Assembly (NCBI RefSeq): GCF_007109405.1
Contig: NZ_VJOY01000010.1
Coordinates: 153,962 to 217,961 of the forward strand
Reading direction: 5' to 3'
Origin: Pseudomonas mangiferae
Lineage (GTDB): Bacteria; Pseudomonadota; Gammaproteobacteria; Pseudomonadales; Pseudomonadaceae
DNA: 64,000 bases
Shown: piece by piece, positions 8,920-16,980 of the stretch
Layout of the letters: each line of letters opens with the position of its first letter
Numbering within the stretch: the stretch's first letter is position 1
The notes under the pieces: generated by a model
Databases searched by the model: none
Seen by the model: the letters and a program-made list of their open reading frames with translations, nothing else
What the model was told of the DNA's origin: nothing
Program-made: the position numbers and the translations under genes

Positions 8920-10191
8920 TCAGGCCGGTTCCGGACGGGCCGGGGGCAGCGGATGACAGGCGACATCCCGGGAACGGCCTTGCAACAGGGCCTCGAGTAC
9001 CTCGACGGTGTTCGCCAGACCTGCGACACGGTGAGCCAGATGAAATTCACAGAATTGCCTGGATTTTTCCAGTTCCATTGGATGGGTGTGCTCCAGCGCC
9101 GCCAGGCGCGATTCCAGTGTGGGCAGGTCGCGTACGGCAGGTCCGAAGAAGCGCTCCTGCTCAAAGATATCCGCTTCGCCGGAAACGTTCACGTAAATCA
9201 CCGGGCGGCCCGCCAGGGTCGCCTCGATCACCGCGTTGGAGATGATGCTGAACACCGCCGAGGCGCGTCCCAGGGCCTCGGCCAGGCCGCATGCCGGCGG
9301 CAGCAGCTCGACGTTGCCCAGGCGCCCGGCCGCCGCGCGCCAGAAGGCGCTGGCGCTGCGCGGGTGGGCTTTGACCAGCAGGCGCCAGTCAGGATGCCGC
9401 TCGGCCCAGTCCCGCAGCAGGTCGTAAGTGCGCTGGTAGCCCGGTTCCTTTTCCTTGTCCGGCCCCACCCCCAGCAGCAGCAGCGTGCGCCCGCCCGGCG
9501 CCGGCGGCGGCAGGGCGTAGGCGTCGTCGATCATGTGGGAGCCGCTGAGCACTGCCTGGGAGGCGCCGAAGCGCAGCGGCCGCGCCTGCAGGGCCTCCAG
9601 GGAGCTGCGGCCGAACAGGAAGTAGTAGTCGTAGTCGTTCATGCCCAGGCGCCGCGAGCCTTCCACCGTGCTGGCATGGGCCAGGTGCACCAGGACGGCG
9701 CCTCGGGCATTGAGGGCCAGGCGCAGGAACGGCGTGAACAGGCTGCCGTTGCGGTCGTTGAGCAGCAGCCGCGGCTGGTAGTGGGCGTCCAGCCACTGGG
9801 CGTGGGCGGCGTAGCCGAAATAGCGCAGCGGCACCCGCTGCGGCGGCGGCGCCAGGCAGCGCCCGGCCAGCAAGCGGCGCGGCTCGTCCAGGGCGGTCTC
9901 CACCAGGGCGTGGCCGCGGGCGCGCAGGGTCTCGATGAGTAGTTTCTTGCGCTGGAAGGGGATCACCTTGGGCGCCGACTGCAGCAGCAGGATCTCGCAG
10001 GGCTGCGGGGCCGGCGTGCGCGCCAGGCACCGCCGCGCGCGCCAGCCGAATGCCAGATCCACCGCCGCGTCGCGGGCGAAGCGCAGGGCGCTGCCCAGCA
10101 GGCCATGGCGCTCCCGCAGCATCTGCCAGCGGTAGCGGTCCAGGGCACGCGCCTTGTCCAGCCAGGCCTGCTCGGGGAGTGGAGTCTGCAT
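8920..10191 (-). CDS. Probable GT-B glycosyltransferase, Ssg-like candidate
   Basis: A 423-residue cytoplasmic protein. The C-terminal half has a GT-B-like layout: a strand-loop TLLLLGVGPDKEKEPG, the segment LLVKAHPRSAS, and ASAVFSIISNAVIEATLAGRPVIYVN, which resembles the nucleotide-sugar site of glycerophosphotransferase and capsule-type transferases. I cannot place it in a numbered family. By position between wapH and waaL genes it may match PA5001 (ssg), a surface-sugar gene in pseudomonads. It starts at ATG 10191, 7 bases after the wapH-like gene. Substrate unknown. Confidence 0.6.
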   Translation of the reverse strand: MQTPLPEQAWLDKARALDRYRWQMLRERHGLLGSALRFARDAAVDLAFGWRARRCLARTPAPQPCEILLLQSAPKVIPFQRKKLLIETLRARGHALVETALDEPRRLLAGRCLAPPPQRVPLRYFGYAAHAQWLDAHYQPRLLLNDRNGSLFTPFLRLALNARGAVLVHLAHASTVEGSRRLGMNDYDYYFLFGRSSLEALQARPLRFGASQAVLSGSHMIDDAYALPPPAPGGRTLLLLGVGPDKEKEPGYQRTYDLLRDWAERHPDWRLLVKAHPRSASAFWRAAAGRLGNVELLPPACGLAEALGRASAVFSIISNAVIEATLAGRPVIYVNVSGEADIFEQERFFGPAVRDLPTLESRLAALEHTHPMELEKSRQFCEFHLAHRVAGLANTVEVLEALLQGRSRDVACHPLPPARPEPA

Positions 10192-10198
10192 GGCGGCC

Positions 10199-11341
10199 TC
10201 AGCGGTAGTCGGCGGTCATGGGCAGCGACCAGAATCGCGCCCGGGCCGCCGTGTCGCTGAAACGCTCCGCCAGCCGCTCCGTCTGGCGCAGCACTCCGGC
10301 CTCGCGCTCGGCGGGGGAGGCGCTGGCGGCGCGCACCAGCAGGTCGGCCAGAGCTGTCGCATCGCACAGGGGGAATAGCGCGCCGGTGCCGTCCAGCACC
10401 TCCGGGGCACCGCCGCACGCGGTGGCGGCCAGAGGCACGCCGGCGGCCATGGCCTCCAGCAATACCATGCCGAACGGCTCGTGGTCGGAACTCAGGGCGA
10501 ACAGGTCGAAGGCGCGGAAATAGCGGCGCCCGTCCGCTACCTGGCCGAGGAAGCGCACCTGGTCGGCGACGCCTTCTTCGGCCGCCAGGGCCTTCAGTTC
10601 GGCCTCCAGGCGGCCGCTGCCCATGATCGCCAGCAGGCTGCCGGCCGGCAGCCCCGGCAGGGCCCGGGCGAAGGCGCGGATCAGGGTGGCCTGGTCCTTG
10701 TCCGGGTGCAGGCGGCCGACGTTGCCCACCACCCAGGCGTCCGCGGAAAGACCCAGGGCCCGGCGGGCGTCCTCGCGGGACAGCAGGCCGGCCTGGGCCG
10801 CGGCCACGTCGAGGCGGTTGTGCAGGGTCTCGATGTGGGACGCCGGCCAGTCGGGCAGGCTGGCGCGCAGGTCGTCGCGCACCGCGTCGGAGACCCCCAG
10901 CAGGCGCAGCCGGGCGCGGAACAGCCCGGCGAACACCCGCCGGCTCAGCCGGTGGTAGTCACCGAAGGCATGGTGCACGCCGATCACCGGCAGGCGGCTG
11001 CCCAGCAGCGCCACGTACACCGGCTTGAAGCGGTGGGCGATGCACAGGCGCACGTCGCGCTCCCGCAGCAGGCGCCGCAGGTCGGCGATGGCCTTGAGCT
11101 TGAGGCCGCGCACGTCGCGGCTGCGGTAGTCGAGGAAGATCACCTCGTCGGAGGCCGAGCCCCGCACCACCGCCTCGTCCGGCGCGCCGGTGAGGTAGAC
11201 CGTGGTCACCGCGTACGGCGTGCCGGCGAACAGGCTGGCGTACTGCCGGGCGCAGTCGAGGAAGGGGCCATCGTAGCCATGGCAGAACTGCAGCACCCGC
11301 GGGCCGGCCGCGGGTGGCGTCGGGCGTGCGCGCCCGGTCAC
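10199..11341 (-). CDS. wapH: GT4 glycosyltransferase, WapH-like
   Basis: A 380-residue GT-B enzyme of family GT4. The nucleotide-sugar domain shows VGNVGRLHPDKDQATLIRAF and the family E-x7-E motif within EPFGMVLLEAMAAGVPLAA. Its position next to the carbamoyltransferase and the core kinases matches wapH (PA5004), which adds a glucose to P. aeruginosa core. It starts at GTG 11341; the ATG at 11355 is in another frame and stops at once. Gaps to both neighbours are 7-21 bases, so it belongs to the same operon. The enzyme class is sure; the exact linkage is inferred from synteny. Confidence 0.78.
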   Translation of the reverse strand: MTGRARPTPPAAGPRVLQFCHGYDGPFLDCARQYASLFAGTPYAVTTVYLTGAPDEAVVRGSASDEVIFLDYRSRDVRGLKLKAIADLRRLLRERDVRLCIAHRFKPVYVALLGSRLPVIGVHHAFGDYHRLSRRVFAGLFRARLRLLGVSDAVRDDLRASLPDWPASHIETLHNRLDVAAAQAGLLSREDARRALGLSADAWVVGNVGRLHPDKDQATLIRAFARALPGLPAGSLLAIMGSGRLEAELKALAAEEGVADQVRFLGQVADGRRYFRAFDLFALSSDHEPFGMVLLEAMAAGVPLAATACGGAPEVLDGTGALFPLCDATALADLLVRAASASPAEREAGVLRQTERLAERFSDTAARARFWSLPMTADYR

Positions 11342-11362
11342 AGGGAGTGGCTCATGGCGGCC

Positions 11363-13117
11363 TCAGTCCGGCTCGCGCCGGGCCGGGCCGTCCTTGACCA
11401 CCAGGATGTCTTCCATGATCAGGTACTGCAGGTCGGAGCCGAAGAACATGTTCAGCGCATCGGTGGGCGAGCAGACCATCGGCTCGCCGCGCCGGTTGAG
11501 CGACGTGTTCAGGGACACCCCGTTGCCGGTGAGCGTCTCCAGCGCCAGCATCAGGTCGTACCAGCGCGGGTTGTGGCGGCGCTCCAGCACCTGGGCGCGG
11601 GAGGTGCCGTCCTCGTGCACCACCTCGCTCACCCGCTGCTTCCATTCCTCGTTCACCTCGAAGGTGAATGTCATGAACGGGCTCGGGTGGTCCACCTTGA
11701 GCATCTGCGGCGCCACGGTATCCAGCATCGACGGGCAGAAGGGCCGCCAGCGCTCGCGGAACTTGATCTGCTCGTTGATGCGGTCGGCCACCCCGGGAAT
11801 GCTCGGGCAGCCGATGATGGAGCGCCCGCCCAGGGCCCGCGGGCCGAACTCCATGCGGCCCTGGAACCAGGCCACCGGGTTGCCGTCCACCATGATCCGG
11901 GCGATACGCGCCGGCACGTCGTCGATCTTCTCCCAGCGCGGCTGCTGCGGATGCCGGGCGCAGGCGGCGATCACGTCCTCGTTGCTGTAGGCCGGGCCGA
12001 GGTAGACGTGCTCCATCTTCTCCACCGGCACGCCGCGCTGGTGCGACACGTAGGCGGCGGCGCCCACCGCGGTGCCGGCGTCGCCGGAGGCGGGCTGGAC
12101 GAACAGCTCCTTCACCTCGGGCCGGGCGATGATCTTCTGGTTCAGCTTGACGTTCAGCGCGCAGCCGCCGGCGAAGGCGACCTTGCCGGTCTCGCGGATG
12201 ATGTCGCCCAGGTAGTAGTCCATCATCTCCAGGGCCAGCTTCTCGAACAGCGCCTGCATGCTGGCCGCGTAGTGGATGTACGGGTCGTCGGCGATGTCGC
12301 CCTCGCGCTTGGGCCCCAGCCACTCGATCAGCTTGGGCGAGAAGTAGTAGCCCTTGCCATTTTCCTTGTAGCGACGGAAACCGATGACGTTGGCGTACTC
12401 GGTATTGATGACCAGCTCGCCGTCCGTGAAGGTGGCCAGCCGCGAGAAGTCGTACTTGGCCGCATCACCGTAGGGCGCCATGCCCATCACCTTGAACTCG
12501 CCGTCGAGCATCTCGAAGCCCAGGTACTCGGTGATGGCGCCGTACAGCCCGCCCAGGGAGTCCGGGTCGTAGAACTCCTTGATCTTGTGGATGCGGCCGT
12601 TCTCGCCGTAGCCGAAGAAGGTGGTGGCGTACTCGCCCTTGCCGTCGATGCCGAGGATCGCGGTCTTCTCGGTGAAGCCCGAGCAGTGGTAGGCGCTGGA
12701 GGCATGGGCCAGGTGGTGCTCCACCGGCTCGATCCTGATCTTCTTCAGGTCGAAACCCAGCTGCTGCAGGCACCACTGGATGCGCTTGTGGTAGCGGCGG
12801 TAGCGCCGGTTGCCCAGGACGATCGCGTCGAGGGCGCGGTCCGGGGCGTACAGGTAGCGCTTGGCGTAGTGCCAGCGGGCCTTGCCGAACAGGCTGATGG
12901 GGGCGAAGGGAATGGCCACCACGTCGACGTCGGCCGGGGTGATGCCCGCCTGCTCCAGGCAGAACTTGGCCGACTCGTAGGGCATGCGGTTCTTCGCGTG
13001 CTTGTCGCGCACGAAGCGCTCTTCCTCCACCGCGGCGACCAACTTGCCGTCGATGTACAGCGCGGCCGAGGGGTCATGGCTCAGGGCGCCGGAAAGGCCG
13101 AAAATCGTCAATGCCAC
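11363..13117 (-). CDS. NodU/CmcH-type carbamoyltransferase (PA5005-like)
   Basis: A 584-residue carbamoyltransferase with an N-terminal Kae1/TsaD-like domain (ASKHA fold) and a C-terminal YrdC-like-associated domain. Visible are the EEERF motif at about 31-35 and the metal-binding HHLAHASSAYH at 134-144. The glycine-rich nucleotide loops follow: GIDGKGEYAT, then FAGGCALNVKLN and PASGDAGTAVGAA. The P. aeruginosa inner core carries a 7-O-carbamoyl heptose, so carbamoylation of core heptose is the expected reaction; the assignment is inference. I chose GTG 13117, which gives the conserved VALTIFGLSGALSHDPSAAL start, rather than the open frame reaching 13201. Confidence 0.85.
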   Translation of the reverse strand: MALTIFGLSGALSHDPSAALYIDGKLVAAVEEERFVRDKHAKNRMPYESAKFCLEQAGITPADVDVVAIPFAPISLFGKARWHYAKRYLYAPDRALDAIVLGNRRYRRYHKRIQWCLQQLGFDLKKIRIEPVEHHLAHASSAYHCSGFTEKTAILGIDGKGEYATTFFGYGENGRIHKIKEFYDPDSLGGLYGAITEYLGFEMLDGEFKVMGMAPYGDAAKYDFSRLATFTDGELVINTEYANVIGFRRYKENGKGYYFSPKLIEWLGPKREGDIADDPYIHYAASMQALFEKLALEMMDYYLGDIIRETGKVAFAGGCALNVKLNQKIIARPEVKELFVQPASGDAGTAVGAAAYVSHQRGVPVEKMEHVYLGPAYSNEDVIAACARHPQQPRWEKIDDVPARIARIMVDGNPVAWFQGRMEFGPRALGGRSIIGCPSIPGVADRINEQIKFRERWRPFCPSMLDTVAPQMLKVDHPSPFMTFTFEVNEEWKQRVSEVVHEDGTSRAQVLERRHNPRWYDLMLALETLTGNGVSLNTSLNRRGEPMVCSPTDALNMFFGSDLQYLIMEDILVVKDGPARREPD

Positions 13118-13178
13118 AGGTAAAGCCTCTTCAAGCCCGCAGCCCGAACGAGGGGCCGCGGTAGTCGGTTGGGTACAC

Positions 13179-13199
13179 GGCGCCGCCAGCGGCGGCGCC
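13179..13199 (-). promoter_or_regulatory. Strong perfect hairpin between PA5006-like and PA5005-like genes
   Basis: Arms of nine bases, GGCGCCGCC and GGCGGCGCC, pair perfectly around the 3-base loop GCT on the transcribed strand. The hairpin begins 2 bases after the stop codon of the upstream gene and no U-run follows. It is not a standard terminator. It could slow polymerase or protect the 3' end of the upstream kinase messages inside the operon. Confidence 0.45.
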
Positions 13200-13200
13200 A

Positions 13201-14685
13201 TCAGGCCGGCGTCGGGCCCTCAGGGCCATCGCCGGTTGTCGGTATTCGGGCGTCGAGCAGCCGGTGCAGCGCGCTGTCTTCCGGCCAGTTGCGCAGGAAG
13301 CGCGCGCGGTCGCGAGCGTAGGCGCGGGCGAAGCGGCGCGGGCTGCGGTGCTGACGCATGGCGTCGAGGTCGATCAGCGACCAGCGTCCACCCTCCCGGT
13401 CGTCCTCCCAGAGCAGGTTGTGCCCCTTGAGGTCGCCATGGCTGATGCGCTCGCGGATCAGCGCGGCGAACAACCGGTCCAGGGCCGCCAGCTCGGCATC
13501 CGTGGGCAACGGCCCGTCCGCGGAGAGGTACGGCCGGAAACGCGCGAGTATATCCTGGCCGGGCAGGTAGTCGGTAATCAGGTACGCGCGTCCCCGCAGC
13601 CAGCAGACTCGCCGCTCCAGCACGGCCAGCGGGCGCGGCGTGGCGATCCCCAGCAGGCGCAGGCGGTGCCCTTCGCGCCAGCTGTGCCAGGCGCGGCTGG
13701 GCCGCCAGCAGCGCTTGAGCCAGTGCAGCGGGCTCTTCACGTTGTAGCGCTTGAGCAGCAGCGAGCGGCCGTCCCCCTCGACCCGGGCGACGCTGGCGGT
13801 GCCGCCGGTCTTGAACAGCTCGCCGCGCTCCAGGGCCGGGTCCGGCGCCTGCAGCAGGGGTGCCAGGGCATCCACCTGGTCGCGGCTCACCACCCGCAGG
13901 CCGAAGGCGCCGATGCGCGCGCTGAACAGGCTGCAGTCGCGACCCACCTTGTCCAGGTAGTCCCGCAGGCGCCAGCGGCGCACCCGCGCCACCCGTTGCA
14001 GCAGCAGCTCCAGGGGCAGCGCGTGCTCGGCGTTGACCAGCAGGTAGTGCACCAGCAGGTCCTCGAGGTAGGGCTCCAGGCGCGGTGGCAGCTGGGCGAA
14101 GAACACCCCCAGGTTGTCCAGCACCCGCTCCCGGGACAACGGCTGGCCGGGGGTTTCCGCCTGTACCGCGCCGCCGTCGATCAGGTAGACCACGCCATCG
14201 CGGCGCAGCAGGTTGTCCAGGTGCAGGTCGGCCTGCCAGAGGCCGCGGGCGTGCAGCCGGGCCACTGCGCCCAGGGCCTCGCCGATCACCGCCTGCTGGG
14301 CGTCGGACAGCGGCACGTCGTCGGCCACCGCGCGCCAGGCGGCGTCGAGGCTTTCCGCCTGGTCCAGGTAGTCGAACAGCAGCCAGCCGCCCTGCCCCTC
14401 CGCCAGGCCGTCGGCCAGCAGCACCGGCGTCGCCAGGCCCTGGTCGGCCAGCAGGCGCGCACCGTCGCGCTCGCGCTGGAACTGCCGGGCCGCTCGCGCG
14501 CCCACCAGCAGCTTGGCCAGCACCCGCCGCCCGCGCCAGTCGCCGACGCCCACGTAGCGGCGCCCGGGCAGTACCCGCAGCCAGCGCTCCAGACGCAGGC
14601 TGGCGGTGCCGGCGCCGTCCGCCAGCGACAGGTCCAGGGGCAGGGTCGGGGCGCGGCCGGCGCCGGCGAGCTGATCCAGCCTCAC
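13201..14685 (-). CDS. Tandem-domain LPS kinase-like protein (PA5006-like)
   Basis: A 494-residue protein with two kinase-fold halves. The first has the catalytic loop QADLHLDN (Asp153) and metal site LIDGG (Asp170). The second has HGDLKGHN (His416, Asp418) and LIDLD (Asp439). Both halves keep the residues needed for phosphotransfer, unlike two other kinase-like genes here. Related proteins sit between waaP and the carbamoyltransferase in P. aeruginosa and are assumed to phosphorylate core heptoses. The GTG start at 14685 overlaps the previous stop (GTGA), so translation is coupled. Exact substrate unknown. Confidence 0.78.
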   Translation of the reverse strand: MRLDQLAGAGRAPTLPLDLSLADGAGTASLRLERWLRVLPGRRYVGVGDWRGRRVLAKLLVGARAARQFQRERDGARLLADQGLATPVLLADGLAEGQGGWLLFDYLDQAESLDAAWRAVADDVPLSDAQQAVIGEALGAVARLHARGLWQADLHLDNLLRRDGVVYLIDGGAVQAETPGQPLSRERVLDNLGVFFAQLPPRLEPYLEDLLVHYLLVNAEHALPLELLLQRVARVRRWRLRDYLDKVGRDCSLFSARIGAFGLRVVSRDQVDALAPLLQAPDPALERGELFKTGGTASVARVEGDGRSLLLKRYNVKSPLHWLKRCWRPSRAWHSWREGHRLRLLGIATPRPLAVLERRVCWLRGRAYLITDYLPGQDILARFRPYLSADGPLPTDAELAALDRLFAALIRERISHGDLKGHNLLWEDDREGGRWSLIDLDAMRQHRSPRRFARAYARDRARFLRNWPEDSALHRLLDARIPTTGDGPEGPTPA

Positions 14686-15428
14686 CGACGCGTCTCCTTG
14701 TCCCGGCGTCGCCGCGACAGGCGCTGCCACCAGCCGTCGACGTCGCCGCCCTCCCCCAGGTAAGCGGCCAGCATCAGGCGCACGTCGGCCTCCTGCCAGA
14801 CCGGCGCCCGGCGCAGCAGCGGCTCCAGGTCCTTGACCCGGTCGCGCCAGCCGAACAGCAGCGGGCGGGTCTTCTCCAGGTCGATCAGGCGCGCCTCGAT
14901 GGCGCCGTCGCGCTCCCGCAGGAAGATGTGCTTGGGATAGAAGCAGCCGTGCATCTGCCCGGCGCCGTGCAGCCGTCGCGCCAGCTCACCGCAGGCGCGC
15001 AGGATCGCCTGGCGCCGCGCCGGCTCCAAGCGCGGCCAGTCCGGCAGGTAGCGATCCAGTTCGGTCCAGCCGTCCAGGGCCCGGGTCAGCAGCAGCGCGC
15101 GCTGCTCGCCCCGCACCCGCCGAGCGCCAAAGTACACCGCTTCCAGGGCCGGGATGCCCAGCCGCCGGTAGCGCTGGATATTGCGGAATTCCCGGGCGAA
15201 GGTGGGCTCGCCGAAGGGGTGGCGCAGGCTGCGGGTCAGGTGGTCGCTCTGCCGCTTGAGGTAGAACGCCGCGTCCCCCAGGTCCAGGCGGTAGACGCTG
15301 CTCCAGCCGCCGCGCTCGACGTTGGGCTCGTCCACCGCGTCCAGCTCCAGGGCCCACAGCGCGTCGTAGCCGGCCAAGCCGCGGCGTTCCAGCAGCGCGC
15401 GGTCGGCCTCGGCGATGAAATCGGTCAT
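14682..15428 (-). CDS. InaA/LPS kinase-like protein with Cys in place of catalytic Asp (PA5007-like)
   Basis: A 248-residue kinase-fold protein. Lys58 (YLKRQ) and the metal Asp183 (LIDLEK) are present. The catalytic loop reads HGCFYPKH at 160-167, so the HRD aspartate aligned with WaaP Asp163 is Cys162. It may be a pseudokinase that assists WaaP or WapP, or may work differently. ATG 15428 overlaps the wapP stop (ATGA). The open frame extends upstream to 15680, but that part lies inside wapP. In P. aeruginosa the gene at this position has been called wapQ; I leave the symbol blank because I am not sure of that usage. Confidence 0.75.
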   Translation of the reverse strand: MTDFIAEADRALLERRGLAGYDALWALELDAVDEPNVERGGWSSVYRLDLGDAAFYLKRQSDHLTRSLRHPFGEPTFAREFRNIQRYRRLGIPALEAVYFGARRVRGEQRALLLTRALDGWTELDRYLPDWPRLEPARRQAILRACGELARRLHGAGQMHGCFYPKHIFLRERDGAIEARLIDLEKTRPLLFGWRDRVKDLEPLLRRAPVWQEADVRLMLAAYLGEGGDVDGWWQRLSRRRRDKETRR

Positions 15429-16159
15429 TCGCGGCCCTCGAAGTACGTCAGGATCTGCGCGAGGTGCGCCTTGTCCGCCGGCGCCAGACGTGGCCGCTCG
15501 CAGTAATGCAGGTAGAAGCGCAGGCGCTGGGTGCGCGACAGCTGGTACTTGGCCACTTTGTCCAGGCAGGCCAGGTCCTTGACGATGCGCCGACGCAGCA
15601 GCAACCCCCACCAGAACGAGCCGGTGGGGCAGTCGATGAGGAACAGCTGCGCCTGGCCGTCCACCAGCAGGTTGCGCCACTTCAGGTCGTTGTGGGCGAA
15701 GTGGTGGCGGTGCAGGGTGCGGGTGGCGGCGGCCAGCTGGCGGCTGACCCCGTCGACCCAGCGGCGGTCGGCCAGCCGCGGGTCATGGTGCTTGGCGAGG
15801 AAGGCCAGGTCCTGGGTATCCGGCAGCTCCCGGGTGATCAGCGCGCCGCGGGTGAACACACCGCCCTGGCGCTCCAGCCCCCAGCCGACGATGGGCGCGG
15901 TGGGGATGCCCCAGCGGGCGAAGTGGCGCAGGTTCTGCCACTCGGCCTTCACCCGCGGCCGCCCCAGGTAGCGCCGCAGGCCCTTGCCGGCGCCCCAGTA
16001 GCGCTTGACGTAGTAGCGCACGCCGTCCCGCTGGACCCGCACCACTTCCGACAGCGGGTCCCGGGTCAGGCGCTCGCCCTGCAGGGCGAACACCGCTTCC
16101 AGGCTGCCGAAGTCCTCGGCCAGGGCGCGGTATTCCGGCGCCAGGTTCCAGCCGGCCAT
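15425..16159 (-). CDS. wapP: LPS core kinase WapP
   Basis: A 244-residue small-molecule kinase of the LPS kinase/InaA family, cytoplasmic. It keeps Lys52 (YVKRY), the catalytic loop HNDLKWRN (His156, Asp158) and the metal-binding Asp176 (LIDCPTG). By family and position it should phosphorylate an inner-core heptose together with WaaP. The start is ATG 16159, sharing its A with the waaP stop (TAATG), so it is translationally coupled. The open frame runs upstream to 16747 inside waaP and was not used. Confidence 0.82.
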   Translation of the reverse strand: MAGWNLAPEYRALAEDFGSLEAVFALQGERLTRDPLSEVVRVQRDGVRYYVKRYWGAGKGLRRYLGRPRVKAEWQNLRHFARWGIPTAPIVGWGLERQGGVFTRGALITRELPDTQDLAFLAKHHDPRLADRRWVDGVSRQLAAATRTLHRHHFAHNDLKWRNLLVDGQAQLFLIDCPTGSFWWGLLLRRRIVKDLACLDKVAKYQLSRTQRLRFYLHYCERPRLAPADKAHLAQILTYFEGRE

Positions 16160-16980
16160 TAGAGGGCGTCCCCGTAGCGCTGCTTGCGGGCGTACAGGCG
16201 GGCCGCCTTGCGCTCCAGCCAGGCCAGCAGGCGCGCTTCCTCGCGCAGGACCCTGCGCAGCCCGTCGCGGCCATCGGCGTGGCGGAAGTAGGTGCGCAGG
16301 AAGCGCAGGCGGTCGCGGCGGGTCAGGCCGATGTCCAGGGCGGAGAAGTACAGCGCGGCCAGGTCCTTGTCGCGCCAGCGGCGCGGCGTCGCCGCGCGGG
16401 TCTGGGCGCGGTGCAGGTCGATCACCGAGAGACGGAACGCGTCGGCGCGCACCGGCGCGTCGGTGTGCAGCAGGAAGTGGCAGATGTAGCAGTCCCGGTG
16501 GTTGACCCCGGCCCGGTGCATGTCGCCCACCATCCGCGCCACCTCGGCGATCAGCGCGTGCTTGAGGGCCGGCGGCGGCGGGTTGCGCGGCCAGTCGAGG
16601 CTGAAGTCCTCCAGGCTGACGGTGGGCGCCAGTTCCTCGGTGACGATGAAGGAATGCTGGGTCGCCGGGTTGCCGCCCCGCTCGCCGTAGGCTACCGCGG
16701 TCATGGTGGGCACGCCGGCCTGGTGCAGGCGCTCCAGGGCGGTCCACTCCTGGCCGGCGCCCAGCACCGGGGCCTTGGCGCTGAGCAGGTTCTTGGCGAT
16801 CTCGCCCCAGCCGATGCCGCGGTGGATCTTGACGAAGTAGCCGCGCCCGTCCACTTCGGTGCGCAGGGTCCGGCGGCCCTCCAGCTCGCGGTAGACCTGG
16901 CCTTGCAGCCGCTCCACCTCGGCGAACGGGTCGCGCCCGGCCCAGAGGGTATTGAAGGGTTCGGCGAGGACCAGCTTCAT
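16159..16980 (-). CDS. waaP: WaaP LPS heptose I kinase
   Basis: A 273-residue kinase that phosphorylates heptose I of the inner core, a step reported as essential in P. aeruginosa. ATP-binding Lys51 (FVKIHRG), the catalytic triad HRD at 161-163 in NHRDCYICHFLL and metal Asp188 (VIDLHR) are all present. Asp163 matches the catalytic residue known for the P. aeruginosa enzyme. The ATG at 16980 overlaps the waaG stop. The operon order waaF-waaC-waaG-waaP-wapP is the usual one in Pseudomonas. Confidence 0.95.
   Translation of the reverse strand: MKLVLAEPFNTLWAGRDPFAEVERLQGQVYRELEGRRTLRTEVDGRGYFVKIHRGIGWGEIAKNLLSAKAPVLGAGQEWTALERLHQAGVPTMTAVAYGERGGNPATQHSFIVTEELAPTVSLEDFSLDWPRNPPPPALKHALIAEVARMVGDMHRAGVNHRDCYICHFLLHTDAPVRADAFRLSVIDLHRAQTRAATPRRWRDKDLAALYFSALDIGLTRRDRLRFLRTYFRHADGRDGLRRVLREEARLLAWLERKAARLYARKQRYGDAL

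Noticed and set aside
13118..13201. Upstream extension of the carbamoyltransferase to 13201
   Set aside because: The added residues are low-complexity and include the intergenic hairpin; the conserved family start is at 13117.
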